A stretch of DNA of 64,000 nt, from positions 1,269,275-1,333,274 of the forward strand of contig NZ_BMHP01000003.1 in assembly GCF_014641075.1 (NCBI RefSeq), read 5' to 3'. Positions 16,890 to 25,166 of the stretch are shown here, piece by piece (positions within the stretch are counted from its first letter, which is position 1; each line of letters opens with the position of its first letter). This DNA is from Paenibacillus nasutitermitis. GTDB taxonomy: Bacteria; Bacillota; Bacilli; Paenibacillales; Paenibacillaceae. The notes below the pieces were generated by a model. The model ran no database searches. It saw nothing but the letters and a program-made list of their open reading frames with translations, and was not told the DNA's origin. The translations under genes and the position numbers were made by a program.

Positions 16890-17885
16890 TTATCGTTTCA
16901 AATAATCTTCGATCCGCTTTTCATATTCCGTTCGATTTGTATCCCAGATGGCAGCATGTTCACCTTGTTCAGGCTCCCACAAAGTCTTTGGTCCGGTATA
17001 GACGCCGGCTAAGTACTCTGTCTGTGTATAGGGCGTGTTTTGATCTGCCTTGCTGTGGATAAAGAAGATCGGAACGGAACTTGAGAGTTTCAGTGAGTTT
17101 TCGGGGCTGCGGTGCCCATCAAATTTGCCGCGTATTTTTGTAAGTTGAATCAAATTGTTCACTGCCCATTCGGGAAGGGATTTGGACTCTGGTGCATCCT
17201 TTATCAGCCGTTCGAAGCTGGTATATGGATTTTCGGCAATCACACTTGCAAGATCAGGCATTCCGGGCAAAGCGATCAAAATGGAAGCTGCACCCACAGA
17301 TGAACCCATTGCATATACCTTTTCATATTTATCTTTCAAATAATGGTAGGCCGACAAAACATCAGCGGATTCGCGTTCTCCGAATGACAGACCTCTCGTT
17401 ATGCAAGGCGCTTCTCCATGGCAGCTTAAATCGAAGGTAAGTACATCCATCCCCAGCCTATGGTACATACCGATATATTTCGTTTCTTCACGCCTGTCAC
17501 TTCCGCCGGCATGTACAAGCATTATTGCACGCTTTGAAGGTGTACCGCCATTATCTGCAGTCGTTATTAACCAACCCGGCAGGTCATAGCCATTCACAGA
17601 AAAGAACTTGACTTCCTGAAAGGAATATTCCTTGGTTTGGCGCAGGTTGCCGCAAGATTTGCCGAAATATCGTTCTGTCTCCGGGAGGCAGCGACTAAAA
17701 TCTTTCGTTACTCCTTTGAACGATGGCGAAAGTAACATATTGCTTGAAAACCATAAGCCCAAGCTCATCATCGCGGCGAGTAAAATAACGGCGATAATCG
17801 CAATACGAATCAACAACTTGATCTTGAATTTCTGTGTCCATTTTGGACGTACAGGACGATCAACTTGGAACTGCATAACTTCCAA
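16890..17885 (-). CDS. Membrane-anchored alpha/beta hydrolase
   Basis: The 331-residue form starts at TTG 17885, eight to nine bases after AAGGAGAGGAG; ATG 17876 is an alternative. An N-terminal membrane helix (about 23-47) is followed by an extracytoplasmic or anchored alpha/beta-hydrolase fold. The nucleophile is serine in the GxSxG motif GSSVGA, the acid is aspartate in HSKADQNTP, and the base is histidine in GEHAAIW. An oxyanion-type HAGG occurs early (LVHAGGSDRR). It resembles the YqkD/YfhR-like 'FrsA/BEM46' serine hydrolases. The substrate is unknown. It is a single gene with an AraC gene upstream on the same strand. Confidence 0.85.
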   Translation of the reverse strand: MEVMQFQVDRPVRPKWTQKFKIKLLIRIAIIAVILLAAMMSLGLWFSSNMLLSPSFKGVTKDFSRCLPETERYFGKSCGNLRQTKEYSFQEVKFFSVNGYDLPGWLITTADNGGTPSKRAIMLVHAGGSDRREETKYIGMYHRLGMDVLTFDLSCHGEAPCITRGLSFGERESADVLSAYHYLKDKYEKVYAMGSSVGAASILIALPGMPDLASVIAENPYTSFERLIKDAPESKSLPEWAVNNLIQLTKIRGKFDGHRSPENSLKLSSSVPIFFIHSKADQNTPYTQTEYLAGVYTGPKTLWEPEQGEHAAIWDTNRTEYEKRIEDYLKR

Positions 17886-17965
17886 TAAAAAAACTCCTCT
17901 CCTTATGATCTTTCCCAATCATAAGCGATCAGAGCTGCAAAACATTGTATTAAACCGTCATTATG

Positions 17966-18802
17966 CTATAAATAAGAAGCGCCTGCTTCGTCGCTATGGA
18001 ATTCGCTTACCTTCATCATGATACTCTTGGGACTTACCCAGGAAAACGCTTTGATGTCACGGATAAAATGCGACTGGTCGAAATAATTAAGCGCGCAGGC
18101 TATATCCACAAATCGCTCATAGCACCCCGACTTCATGAACTTCAGCGCCTCATTCACGCGCACAATCCTGATATATAGTTGAGGCGACATACCTACAACA
18201 CGGGCAAATCGCTTCTGCAACTGCCGCTCCGAGATATGAAAAGCTGCCACGATATTTTTCACCGATATGGAAGCAATCCGGTCTCTAATAAAATCCAACG
18301 TCTGTTCTATCAATTCATCCCGGTTATCGGTTTCTTCCATTTTTTTCGTTAAGAACGAACAAAGATAGGTAGTCCGCTCTTCGTCCGTCAATACTGATTT
18401 CAACTGCTTTTCGAGTTCACTTGCACCGAATTGACTGGAAAGCAGGAAGCCTTGATTAAGGGAAGTAGCTTCCCAGCCGAACAAAGAATAAAGAGCGTGC
18501 GGCTTTAACACAACCTGTATGGATGAAAACGGTTTGTTCTTGAAACGCATGATACTTGGTTCAGAGCCTTGTCCATGCAGAAAAAATGTGGGAATATTGG
18601 AAATCCGGGAAGTGCGAACCGAAATACTCTCGATGGCTGAAGAACCGTCGACAGCAATCTGGTATACAATGCCGGGAAATCCTTTTGGACAGACTTTTAC
18701 GTCCAGCGATTCGTATCCCTGATACGTCGTAATGCGAAAGCATTCGATATCGCGTTTTAGTGACTCCGGCGGCGGTAAAACCGTGAAATTGAAAGTACTC
18801 AT
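17966..18802 (-). CDS. AraC-family regulator with DUF6597-like N-domain
   Basis: The start is taken as ATG 18802, behind GTGAGG; a start at 18841 lacks a site. The 278-residue product has a cupin-like N-terminal part (PPPESLKRDIECFRITTYQG..., ending about 165) and a C-terminal AraC domain (about 175-265: FHISERQLQKRFARVVGMSP; CALNYFDQSHFIRDIKAFSW). Its layout matches cytoplasmic AraC proteins that respond to small molecules. The downstream hydrolase on the same strand could be a target. Confidence 0.85.
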   Translation of the reverse strand: MSTFNFTVLPPPESLKRDIECFRITTYQGYESLDVKVCPKGFPGIVYQIAVDGSSAIESISVRTSRISNIPTFFLHGQGSEPSIMRFKNKPFSSIQVVLKPHALYSLFGWEATSLNQGFLLSSQFGASELEKQLKSVLTDEERTTYLCSFLTKKMEETDNRDELIEQTLDFIRDRIASISVKNIVAAFHISERQLQKRFARVVGMSPQLYIRIVRVNEALKFMKSGCYERFVDIACALNYFDQSHFIRDIKAFSWVSPKSIMMKVSEFHSDEAGASYL

Positions 18803-19050
18803 AGCGAATTCGACCTCACTGATATGACACTTTGGATGCAAAAATATGGATGGTTCAATAAATCTATTTTATCAGAAAAGTGTCCTTTTTACGCTGTTTT
18901 TGCTATAGTTCTTGTTCGTTTGCTTATTGCGCTATTCTGCCCGTGAGACTTGGATCCCGAGAGCTATTCTGTTCATCCTCCTACTTGTTCAACCATGGTT
19001 AGGCTGGTTGGGACGTTGATCCCGTATTACATGCGATAGTGTGGAAGACA

Positions 19051-19160
19051 AGAAGTCTCTCTGTCGAAAAAGCAAGTATTTACTCTAAAATTGGAAAACG
19101 AGATAAATAATTAAAATTAAATTTGTTGTATAGGAGACGCAGAATGTAGTTGTCAGCTTC
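19051..19160 (-). pseudogene. Second copy of the serine-recombinase tail, damaged by a 32-base insertion
   Basis: The stretch repeats 9861-9936 almost base for base (shared AGAAGTCT, GTCGAAAAAGCAAGTATTT, CTCTAAAATTGG, AGACGCAGAAT, TAGTTGTCAGCTTC). It has small indels and an AT-rich 32-base insertion at 19103-19134 that contains stop codons. Orientation is the same as in the first copy. Non-functional. Confidence 0.7.
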
Positions 19161-19249
19161 GCTAACTAGAGGTGCTACGACTTGGAATGATTTTTCAGGC
19201 ATTGGTACCTATTCAGTAATATAATTGATGATTTCTCCGTCGAATGCAA

Positions 19250-19275
19250 AGAAAACCGCCCTAAATAAGCGGCGG
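19250..19275 (-). terminator. Intrinsic terminator for a vanished minus-strand gene
   Basis: On the minus strand CCGCC (19275-19271) and GGCGG (19260-19256) form a stem over a 10-base loop, followed by TTTTC. It lies about 35 bases past the stop of the short frame at 19307. Confidence 0.5.
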
Positions 19276-19306
19276 CCAATCACCCCATCAACATCCACCT
19301 TAGTGA

Positions 19307-19477
19307 TTAGCTACTTGATTCATCTCTGAAATGAAAATGTTCGTGATGAATACCATTCATGCCAACTAACTTTCGTCCAACCGGAGAGAAGTTAGGGAAT
19401 GGTTTTGAACTATCCACTACAAAGATTCCCCAAACAAATTTATCATCCAATATCCTCGCCACCTTACTCTTCAACAA
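19307..19477 (-). pseudogene. Short unidentified minus-strand frame, probably a gene remnant
   Basis: Fifty-six codons from a TTG to TAA read like protein: ILDDKFVWGIFVVDSSKPFP, then FSPVGRKLVGMNGIHHEHFH. There is no ribosome-binding site, and stops close the frame upstream. An adjacent frame carries another protein-like piece (VLVNISDLLTLLAQFAINC), which suggests a frameshifted original. The following terminator supports a former gene. I do not recognise the family. Confidence 0.35.
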
Positions 19478-19672
19478 TTTATAGCAAATTGTGCTAATAG
19501 CGTTAAAAGATCACTGATATTTACCAATACCTCAAGTCTCCGCTTGAACACTCATGCGTCATGAATGCATTCCATAGATGTTTAGCTGCGGATGGTGAAG
19601 CTGTTGAAAAGAAGTCCATCCGGTAAATTGATGGACTTTGCTTTCGGAACATCAACGTCAAGGGGGAAATGA

Positions 19673-19678
19673 TATAAT
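19673..19678 (+). promoter_or_regulatory. Candidate -10 box of the response-regulator/kinase operon
   Basis: TATAAT at 19673-19678, 40 bases before the TTG start at 19718; the -35 region is not consensus. The GGAGG for the gene lies near 19705-19709. Confidence 0.4.
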
Positions 19679-19717
19679 TAAGTTAACATTATTTCATTGT
19701 GAGTTGGAGGAATTCCT

Positions 19718-20389
19718 TTGTTTCAAATCATGATCGTAGAAGACGACGAGAAAGTCAGACGAATTGTAGCTGACACACTGCGCAAATGGCAATACGAGGT
19801 CATTGAGGTGTCCTCTTTTGAACGGATATTGGACGAATTTGTGAAGGGACAGCCGCATTTGGTGCTGCTGGATGTGAATTTACCGATGTATGACGGGTTT
19901 TACTGGTGTCAGCAAATTCGCTCCGTCTCCAAGGTGCCTATTATTTTCCTTTCCTCACGCAGTCAGAATATGGACGTCATCATGGCGATTAATATGGGTG
20001 CGGATGACTACGTGCAGAAGCCGTTCGACCTCAGTATTCTCGTGGCGAAAGTGAGCGCATTGCTAAGGCGCAATTACACCTACCAGGATGGGAGCATGCA
20101 AATCTCCCATCGTCAGCTTATTTTTCACTTGTCCAATTCCTCCATTCAGTACAGGGAGCAGACAGAAGAGCTGTCGCGGAACGAATTTATTATTCTGCAA
20201 ACCCTGATGCGAAATATTGGCAAGATCGTCCCCCGGGACGAATTGATGCAAGTGTTATGGAATGATGAGCAATTTGTGGACGACAATACGCTAACCGTCA
20301 ACGTGAACCGTTTGCGACGTAAGATTGCGCTTCTAGGGATCGAGGATTTCATCGTTACACGCAAAGGAATGGGGTATCTCATCGAATGA
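19718..20389 (+). CDS. OmpR-type response regulator of a Bce-like module (first copy)
   Basis: This 223-residue protein has a receiver domain with acidic pocket EDD at 8-10, phospho-acceptor D52 (LLDVNLP) and K near 101, and a winged-helix DNA-binding domain (about 130-222). It starts at TTG 19718 with a GGAGG upstream. Its stop overlaps the kinase start by four bases (translational coupling). The family (BceR-like) controls ABC transporters that detoxify peptide antibiotics such as bacitracin. The partner ABC genes lie convergently at 21425-24132, and a dyad upstream of them is its likely target. Confidence 0.9.
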   Translation: MFQIMIVEDDEKVRRIVADTLRKWQYEVIEVSSFERILDEFVKGQPHLVLLDVNLPMYDGFYWCQQIRSVSKVPIIFLSSRSQNMDVIMAINMGADDYVQKPFDLSILVAKVSALLRRNYTYQDGSMQISHRQLIFHLSNSSIQYREQTEELSRNEFIILQTLMRNIGKIVPRDELMQVLWNDEQFVDDNTLTVNVNRLRRKIALLGIEDFIVTRKGMGYLIE

Positions 20390-21390
20390 GATTCTGGCGG
20401 TTTATTAAGTATGAAAGGCCGTATATCTATCTGTATGCCATAGGCGTCTTCCTAACAATTGCCTTGTTTGCGACGGATCCGCAAGTTACATGGCGCTGGC
20501 ACAGTTTCTTTTATGTGCTGGTACTGAGCTTGTTCTGTCTGGCCGGCTTCCTGCTCCATCGCTACCTGAAGACTGTGCAGGCCATCCACCATATGCGCGA
20601 TGACGACACCGAGCCGCTGTCTCTGGAAGCGGAAGCTCACCGCGAGGCCGCGCAGCAGTTGGAGATCAAGCATATTCGCACCCTGAATGAGGTGCAGGAT
20701 AAGCAAAAAGAATATTATGACTTCATAGTCTCATGGTTTCACGAAATAAAGACGCCCATCTCCATTCTGCGGTTGATGCAGCAAACGGAAATCGATCCCA
20801 AAAGCTTGGAGGAAGAGGTATCACGAATCGAACACTATGTGGATCAAGCCTTGTATTATGCCAAGCTCGACAGCTTCAACCAGGATTATGTGATTGTGAA
20901 CTGTAATTTGGAGCTGCTGTCCAAGCAGGTTGTTAAAAACCACTCCAAAACGTTCATTTCCAAAAAAATAAGCATCCAATTGGACGTACAATCCTCCTTC
21001 GTGCAGAGCGATTCGAAGTGGTTGCTTTTTATCGTCAATCAGTTGATCACGAATAGCTTGAAATATACCCCTGATCAGGGACAAATCTCGATCTCCACAC
21101 AGGTCACGCAGCAAGAGAAGCTGCTCATCATCCGCGACAATGGCATTGGCATTGACCGTAAAGACCTGCCGAGGATATTCAACCGGGGGTTTACGGGAAC
21201 CAACGGGCGTGCGTTAATGAAATCGACAGGCATGGGTTTATACCTGGCCCAGGAGCTGTCGAAGAAGCTGGGACACTACATCACATGTGAAGCCGAGGTT
21301 GACAGCTTCACCGAACTCACGATCCACTTCCCGAAGAACCATGATCCTTACCTGAACATTCTGCAAAAGGACAACGAAAAAACGCAATGA
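20386..21390 (+). CDS. Intramembrane-sensing histidine kinase of a Bce-like module (first copy)
   Basis: This 334-residue kinase has two closely spaced membrane helices (about 12-29 and 37-57) with almost no extracellular loop. It then has the phospho-acceptor H119 in WFHEIKTPISILR and an ATPase domain (NQLITNSLKYT, DNGIGIDRKDLPRIFNRGF, STGMGLYLA). The lack of an input domain is typical of BceS-like kinases, which sense through their ABC permease. It overlaps the response-regulator gene by four bases and is followed by a strong terminator shared with the convergent permease gene. Confidence 0.92.
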   Translation: MRFWRFIKYERPYIYLYAIGVFLTIALFATDPQVTWRWHSFFYVLVLSLFCLAGFLLHRYLKTVQAIHHMRDDDTEPLSLEAEAHREAAQQLEIKHIRTLNEVQDKQKEYYDFIVSWFHEIKTPISILRLMQQTEIDPKSLEEEVSRIEHYVDQALYYAKLDSFNQDYVIVNCNLELLSKQVVKNHSKTFISKKISIQLDVQSSFVQSDSKWLLFIVNQLITNSLKYTPDQGQISISTQVTQQEKLLIIRDNGIGIDRKDLPRIFNRGFTGTNGRALMKSTGMGLYLAQELSKKLGHYITCEAEVDSFTELTIHFPKNHDPYLNILQKDNEKTQ

Positions 21391-21419
21391 CCCGCAGAGG
21401 TTAATTGCGTTTTTTCGTT
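21373..21419. terminator. Bidirectional terminator between kinase and convergent permease
   Basis: AACGAAAAAACGCAAT (21373-21388) is perfectly complementary to ATTGCGTTTTTTCGTT (21404-21419) over a 15-base loop, with A- and T-runs in the stem that serve both strands. It overlaps the last codons of the kinase gene. Confidence 0.85.
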
Positions 21420-21424
21420 TTCTG

Positions 21425-23389
21425 CTAATATTTATCACTTACGATTTTATAATAGATATTCGTGGATGAGACATAGAACAGCAAATAAATTAAGAAGTAG
21501 ACGCCCATGATGCCCCAGACCACGCCTGTAAGTCCGGGGAAATCCTGCACGGAATCAAGAATGTAATAATTGATTATAAACCAGCTATGCAATACGCCAA
21601 GCACAATTGGCGGCAAAAATACGAACAGCAACTGCTTGCGGATCACGCTTTTCATTTGCCGGTTATCAACGCCCATTTTCCGCAGAATCGCGTACTGCAG
21701 CTTTTCATCGGTCGCTTCGCGCAATTGCTTGAAATAAATGACACTGGCTAGCGCGAAGATCGCAATAAGCGCTAGGAACCCGCTGGCGAACAGCATCAAG
21801 GATGAGCCTTCGATCTGCTTGGAATACACATCCGCGAACGAGGAGTAATAAGCTCCCGACGTCTGTATGACTATGACGTGTACTTGCTTCGAGAGCTCCT
21901 CCGCGTTTTTGACGTCGCCAATCCCGTAGATTTCAAATGACCGGGTGTCCGCATGAGCGGACAAGTCTTGATACGCTGCATCGGAAATCACGAACACTGC
22001 TGGCTTATTGATCATTGAAAGCACTGGGTCCGAAGCCCATCCGAGATACGCATAATCTTTTTTCTCGGTCAACTTGAATGTCGTTTCCGTATCCGTCTTG
22101 ACTGTGAAGCTGGGCTGCTCTCCCGGTGTATACCGTGTTGGAAAGTCCGATCCTTGCGAAAGAGATACCGCTTCATTCCCTTGCAGCTTTACGCTTTGTT
22201 TATGGCCCCGCTTCTCGATCAGTTCGTTGTAGGTCCGCTGGGATACAAGCAGGATATCGGATGTGTAATATTCTGGATTGTCCACAGCCATATTCATATC
22301 AGTTACCGGTGAGGCCACTAAACCCTCATGCGTCAGATGAAAGGTAATCTTGTGCTTTGAGCTTTTGATCAAGTCATCGATTTTAGCATTCGTTTCTTTT
22401 TCCATTGACTGAAATGCTATATCGTTCGGCAGATTCATCTCCACCGCGTCAAACTGTACCTTATAGTTGACGGTCATGAAGCACATTAACATCATGATTG
22501 CTGCACTGAATAAGGAAATAAACGTTAGATTCAAGGTGTTGCCCCTGATTTGAAAACGCAGTGAAGAGGTCCACAATACGGTATTGCCTTCATGATAGCT
22601 CTTGCGACGGCTTAACGCCCGAAGCAGCCACCCTGCGAATTGACGGAAAAATAAGTACGTTCCGCCAATAACTCCAATAGTCACGGCAATCATACTCGAA
22701 GTTGCGTAATCCTGCCAGAAAACGGATCCCTTTCCGCTGCTGATCAAAGCGAAAGCTACGCCGAGTAGAAGTAAAGAGAGCAGCGCCATAACAGCGGAGA
22801 CCCGCACGGGCTTCTCTGACCTCTGCTTGGCATGAAACAATTCCGTAAGCTGCACTCGGTTCACCATCATATAGCTTTGTACGCTGATGACGAGGGCCAG
22901 TAAGAAAAACAATCCTACTGTGGAAAGTATGGCTTGTATAGGGAATGATAACGAAATGACCTGATCATACTGCATGAGGTTCATTAGCAGCATCCCGAAA
23001 AGCTTAGACAGCAAACCTCCCAGCAGTACCCCTGTGACCAGAGAAATCGAGCTTATAAACAGCGTTTCATAGAATACCATCACCGTAATTTGACGTTCAC
23101 TTAAGCCGTACAGCAGATACATTCCGAACTCTTTTTTACGCTGCCTCATAAAGAACGAGTTGGCATACAGAATGAAGAAAATGATGAATATAAAGACGAC
23201 TACTGACGCAATGGCTACACCCGTTTGGAAGTTTTTGCGGTTTTGCAGCGCATCCATAATATCTTCGTTATACATGAGAGACGAGAACGTGAATTGAATG
23301 ATGACACCCATGATCATTGAGAATAAATAAAGGGTATAGAGACGAAAATTACGCTTTACGTTCCGGATCGTTAAATCGAGCAGACTCAT
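21425..23389 (-). CDS. BceB-type ABC permease (10 TM, large extracellular domain), first copy
   Basis: This 654-residue permease starts MSLLDLTIRNVKRNFRLYTL. It has one helix at about 20-40, a three-helix FtsX-like block in the N-terminal half, a large extracellular domain of about 200 residues (about 310-515) before helix 8, and a final FtsX block with LREATDEKLQYAILRKMGVD near residue 570. This is the hallmark of peptide-resistance and peptide-sensing permeases. The ATG overlaps the end of the ATPase gene (23386-23389). It signals peptide transport to the adjacent kinase. Confidence 0.92.
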   Translation of the reverse strand: MSLLDLTIRNVKRNFRLYTLYLFSMIMGVIIQFTFSSLMYNEDIMDALQNRKNFQTGVAIASVVVFIFIIFFILYANSFFMRQRKKEFGMYLLYGLSERQITVMVFYETLFISSISLVTGVLLGGLLSKLFGMLLMNLMQYDQVISLSFPIQAILSTVGLFFLLALVISVQSYMMVNRVQLTELFHAKQRSEKPVRVSAVMALLSLLLLGVAFALISSGKGSVFWQDYATSSMIAVTIGVIGGTYLFFRQFAGWLLRALSRRKSYHEGNTVLWTSSLRFQIRGNTLNLTFISLFSAAIMMLMCFMTVNYKVQFDAVEMNLPNDIAFQSMEKETNAKIDDLIKSSKHKITFHLTHEGLVASPVTDMNMAVDNPEYYTSDILLVSQRTYNELIEKRGHKQSVKLQGNEAVSLSQGSDFPTRYTPGEQPSFTVKTDTETTFKLTEKKDYAYLGWASDPVLSMINKPAVFVISDAAYQDLSAHADTRSFEIYGIGDVKNAEELSKQVHVIVIQTSGAYYSSFADVYSKQIEGSSLMLFASGFLALIAIFALASVIYFKQLREATDEKLQYAILRKMGVDNRQMKSVIRKQLLFVFLPPIVLGVLHSWFIINYYILDSVQDFPGLTGVVWGIMGVYFLIYLLFYVSSTNIYYKIVSDKY

Positions 23390-24132
23390 CGCGGGTTGCC
23401 CCCCATAAGACTTTGGGTTTCCAAAATACGATCGTAGAATGCCTTCTGGGTCTGATCACCGGCATACAGCTCATTTACAATGCCCCCATCGCGCAGAAAA
23501 ATGACTCTTTTGCAATAGCTCGCGGCATAGATATCATGAGTAACCATCATAATCGTCGTGCCAAAAGCTTCATTTAGGCCTACCAGCTGCTCCAGCAATT
23601 GAGTCGCAGATCGTGAATCAAGCGCTCCTGTCGGCTCATCCGCGAATACAATTGCCGGTTTCGTAATGATAGCCCGTGCCGAGGCTGCCCGCTGTTTTTG
23701 CCCGCCTGAAATTTCATTCGGATACTTATGCAAGATTTCCTCAATATTGAGCGCCTGCAGAATGTGCATCAACCTTGCTTCCATCTCCTCGGACTTGAAC
23801 TTGCGCAACGAGAGCGGCAGCAAAATATTTTCTTTCACCGTTAATGTATCCAACAAGTTATAATCTTGAAAAATAAATCCCATACGCTCCTGCCGAAATT
23901 GCCGTAGCGAGCTTCTATTCATATCCAGCAGCGGCTTCCCCTCCAGCCACACCTCACCGCCGGTAAATTGATCAATCGTAGATAACACATTCATCAGCGT
24001 GGATTTCCCTGACCCCGAAGGCCCCATAACCGCTGTAAGTTCTCCGGTCTCAATTACCACATCGATATTTTTGAGTACTGCTGTCGTTCCATAATTTTTG
24101 GATAAATTTTTGGTTTGAATGACGTTTCCCAT
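23386..24132 (-). CDS. BceA-type ABC transporter ATPase, first copy
   Basis: ATG 24132 (AGGGGAGGAC upstream) is chosen over the longer open frame to 24225, giving 248 residues. Walker A is GPSGSGKST (37-45), the Q-loop is FIFQDYNLLD, the signature is EISGGQKQR, Walker B is AIVFADEPTG, and the H-loop is VTHDI. It belongs to the MacB/LolD-like class 3 ATPases that serve BceB-type permeases. The upstream region holds a GTGAC-N6-GTCAC dyad 85 bases before the start. Confidence 0.93.
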   Translation of the reverse strand: MGNVIQTKNLSKNYGTTAVLKNIDVVIETGELTAVMGPSGSGKSTLMNVLSTIDQFTGGEVWLEGKPLLDMNRSSLRQFRQERMGFIFQDYNLLDTLTVKENILLPLSLRKFKSEEMEARLMHILQALNIEEILHKYPNEISGGQKQRAASARAIITKPAIVFADEPTGALDSRSATQLLEQLVGLNEAFGTTIMMVTHDIYAASYCKRVIFLRDGGIVNELYAGDQTQKAFYDRILETQSLMGGNPR

Positions 24133-24209
24133 ACTCTTTGTCCTCCCCTTCCTGTTACTCACTATAGCCACATTTTGCAACAACATCCATAGAAGTAACA
24201 CAAGGTAAC

Positions 24210-24225
24210 GTGACGTTTTTGTCAC
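24210..24225. promoter_or_regulatory. Dyad GTGAC-N6-GTCAC, likely BceR-type operator (first module)
   Basis: GTGAC (24210-24214) and GTCAC (24221-24225) are spaced six bases, centred 85 bases upstream of the ATPase ATG. The same dyad with the same spacing lies upstream of the second module's ATPase gene. BceR-like regulators are known to bind such inverted repeats before transporter genes; binding here is inferred. Confidence 0.6.
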
Positions 24226-24392
24226 TAACAGTACAGCAATTCCATAACAATATCCTGAAGCAACCCACCACTTCTCATCTCAATCCGACCGCAAAACTTG
24301 CCCCTACTTGTGATACGGTTATCCGTATCATTCTAACAACGAATTTTGTTAAACATGAACAGAATAAGAGCGCCACCTAAAAGGCAAGCGCT

Positions 24393-24677
24393 CTACACCT
24401 TCAATAAATAATACCAGTTCTCTGGAAATCCAATCATTGCTTTGTCTACTTCGGTATACTCATCTATATGCGTTCTTAGTCTCTCAACCCGTCTGTACCA
24501 ATATGTATTGTCATTAATCATATGTTTAACAACAAACACCGTTGTAAATACCTTGTAGTTATATGGGATTACCTTATGATCACGAGTAAATAATTTAACG
24601 GGTCTATCGGCGAAAAAAGTCGGCCTTTTTATTGATTTTCCGTATTGAGTTAACCGGCACGTTATCATAATCCCCAA
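24393..24677 (-). pseudogene. C-terminal remnant of an Abi (AbiD/AbiF-like) phage-abortive-infection protein
   Basis: The 94-residue frame ends NTYWYRRVERLRTHIDEY followed by AMIGFPENWYYLLKV, closely matching the family ending '...F..KL..L...Y..VD...MGFP.NW...PLW'. The part before it (YNYKVFTTVFVVKHMIND) fits the helix that precedes this tail. The N-terminal two thirds with the conserved RN(x)4-6H motif is absent. It is probably a broken defence gene. Confidence 0.55.
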
Positions 24678-24861
24678 GCTTCATCCTGTCAAGAGATAAT
24701 GTGTGAATGATCGAAAAAGCGGGGGGACCCCACTACTGGTTTCGAAATAGGAATGAATTTCCGAGAATGAGAAGCAATTTCGTTTTTTCCAATTCATCCA
24801 GTTTCACGTAAAATTTCTCTTGAGGTCAATCGAAGAGGATAGACAGAAAAGGAGGGTCTGC

Positions 24862-25101
24862 ATGAACAGAGTGGACATAATCAGATTTATGCTCCTTTAC
24901 GGTAAAGCGCCCGAAGCAGAATGCTACGGGTACATGGAGTTGAATCGGGATGGCAATATGATTGCGCTCTACAATAGGTATGGCGAGGAAATAGACATGT
25001 ATGGCGGACATGAATTCGTCAGGGTACGGACACTTGGCAAATTCGATGACGAAGACCGCGATCATTTTTATTCCTTGTTAGAAAGCGATGGTGTAGGATG
25101 A
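24862..25101 (+). CDS. Small hypothetical protein, 79 residues
   Basis: It starts at ATG 24862 behind a strong AAAAGGAGGG; the open frame upstream to 24820 is spacer. The acidic 79-residue product (MNRVDIIRFMLLYGKAPEA...) has no signal peptide or membrane helix; YGYMELNRDGNMIALYNRYG looks like a short beta hairpin sheet. It is followed 65 bases later by an MFS gene on the same strand, so they may be co-transcribed. I do not recognise a family. Confidence 0.6.
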   Translation: MNRVDIIRFMLLYGKAPEAECYGYMELNRDGNMIALYNRYGEEIDMYGGHEFVRVRTLGKFDDEDRDHFYSLLESDGVG

Positions 25102-25166
25102 CTTGCACGACAGGTCGGCCATTGGGTGTCAAGGACAGAACGAAAAGAGCGTTCGGGAGGTAGAAG

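Larger units (their letters stand above)
18803..19717. other. 915-base gene-poor stretch between AraC gene and response regulator
   Basis: Apart from the recombinase relic (19051-19160), a terminator-like hairpin (19250-19275) and a short minus-strand frame (19307-19477), I see no gene here. The final 50 bases carry the promoter and ribosome-binding site of the response regulator at 19718. Confidence 0.6.

Noticed and set aside
24720..24820. G-run and palindromic-looking stretch near 24720-24740 as a possible IS end
   Set aside because: No matching inverted partner, target duplication or transposase nearby.
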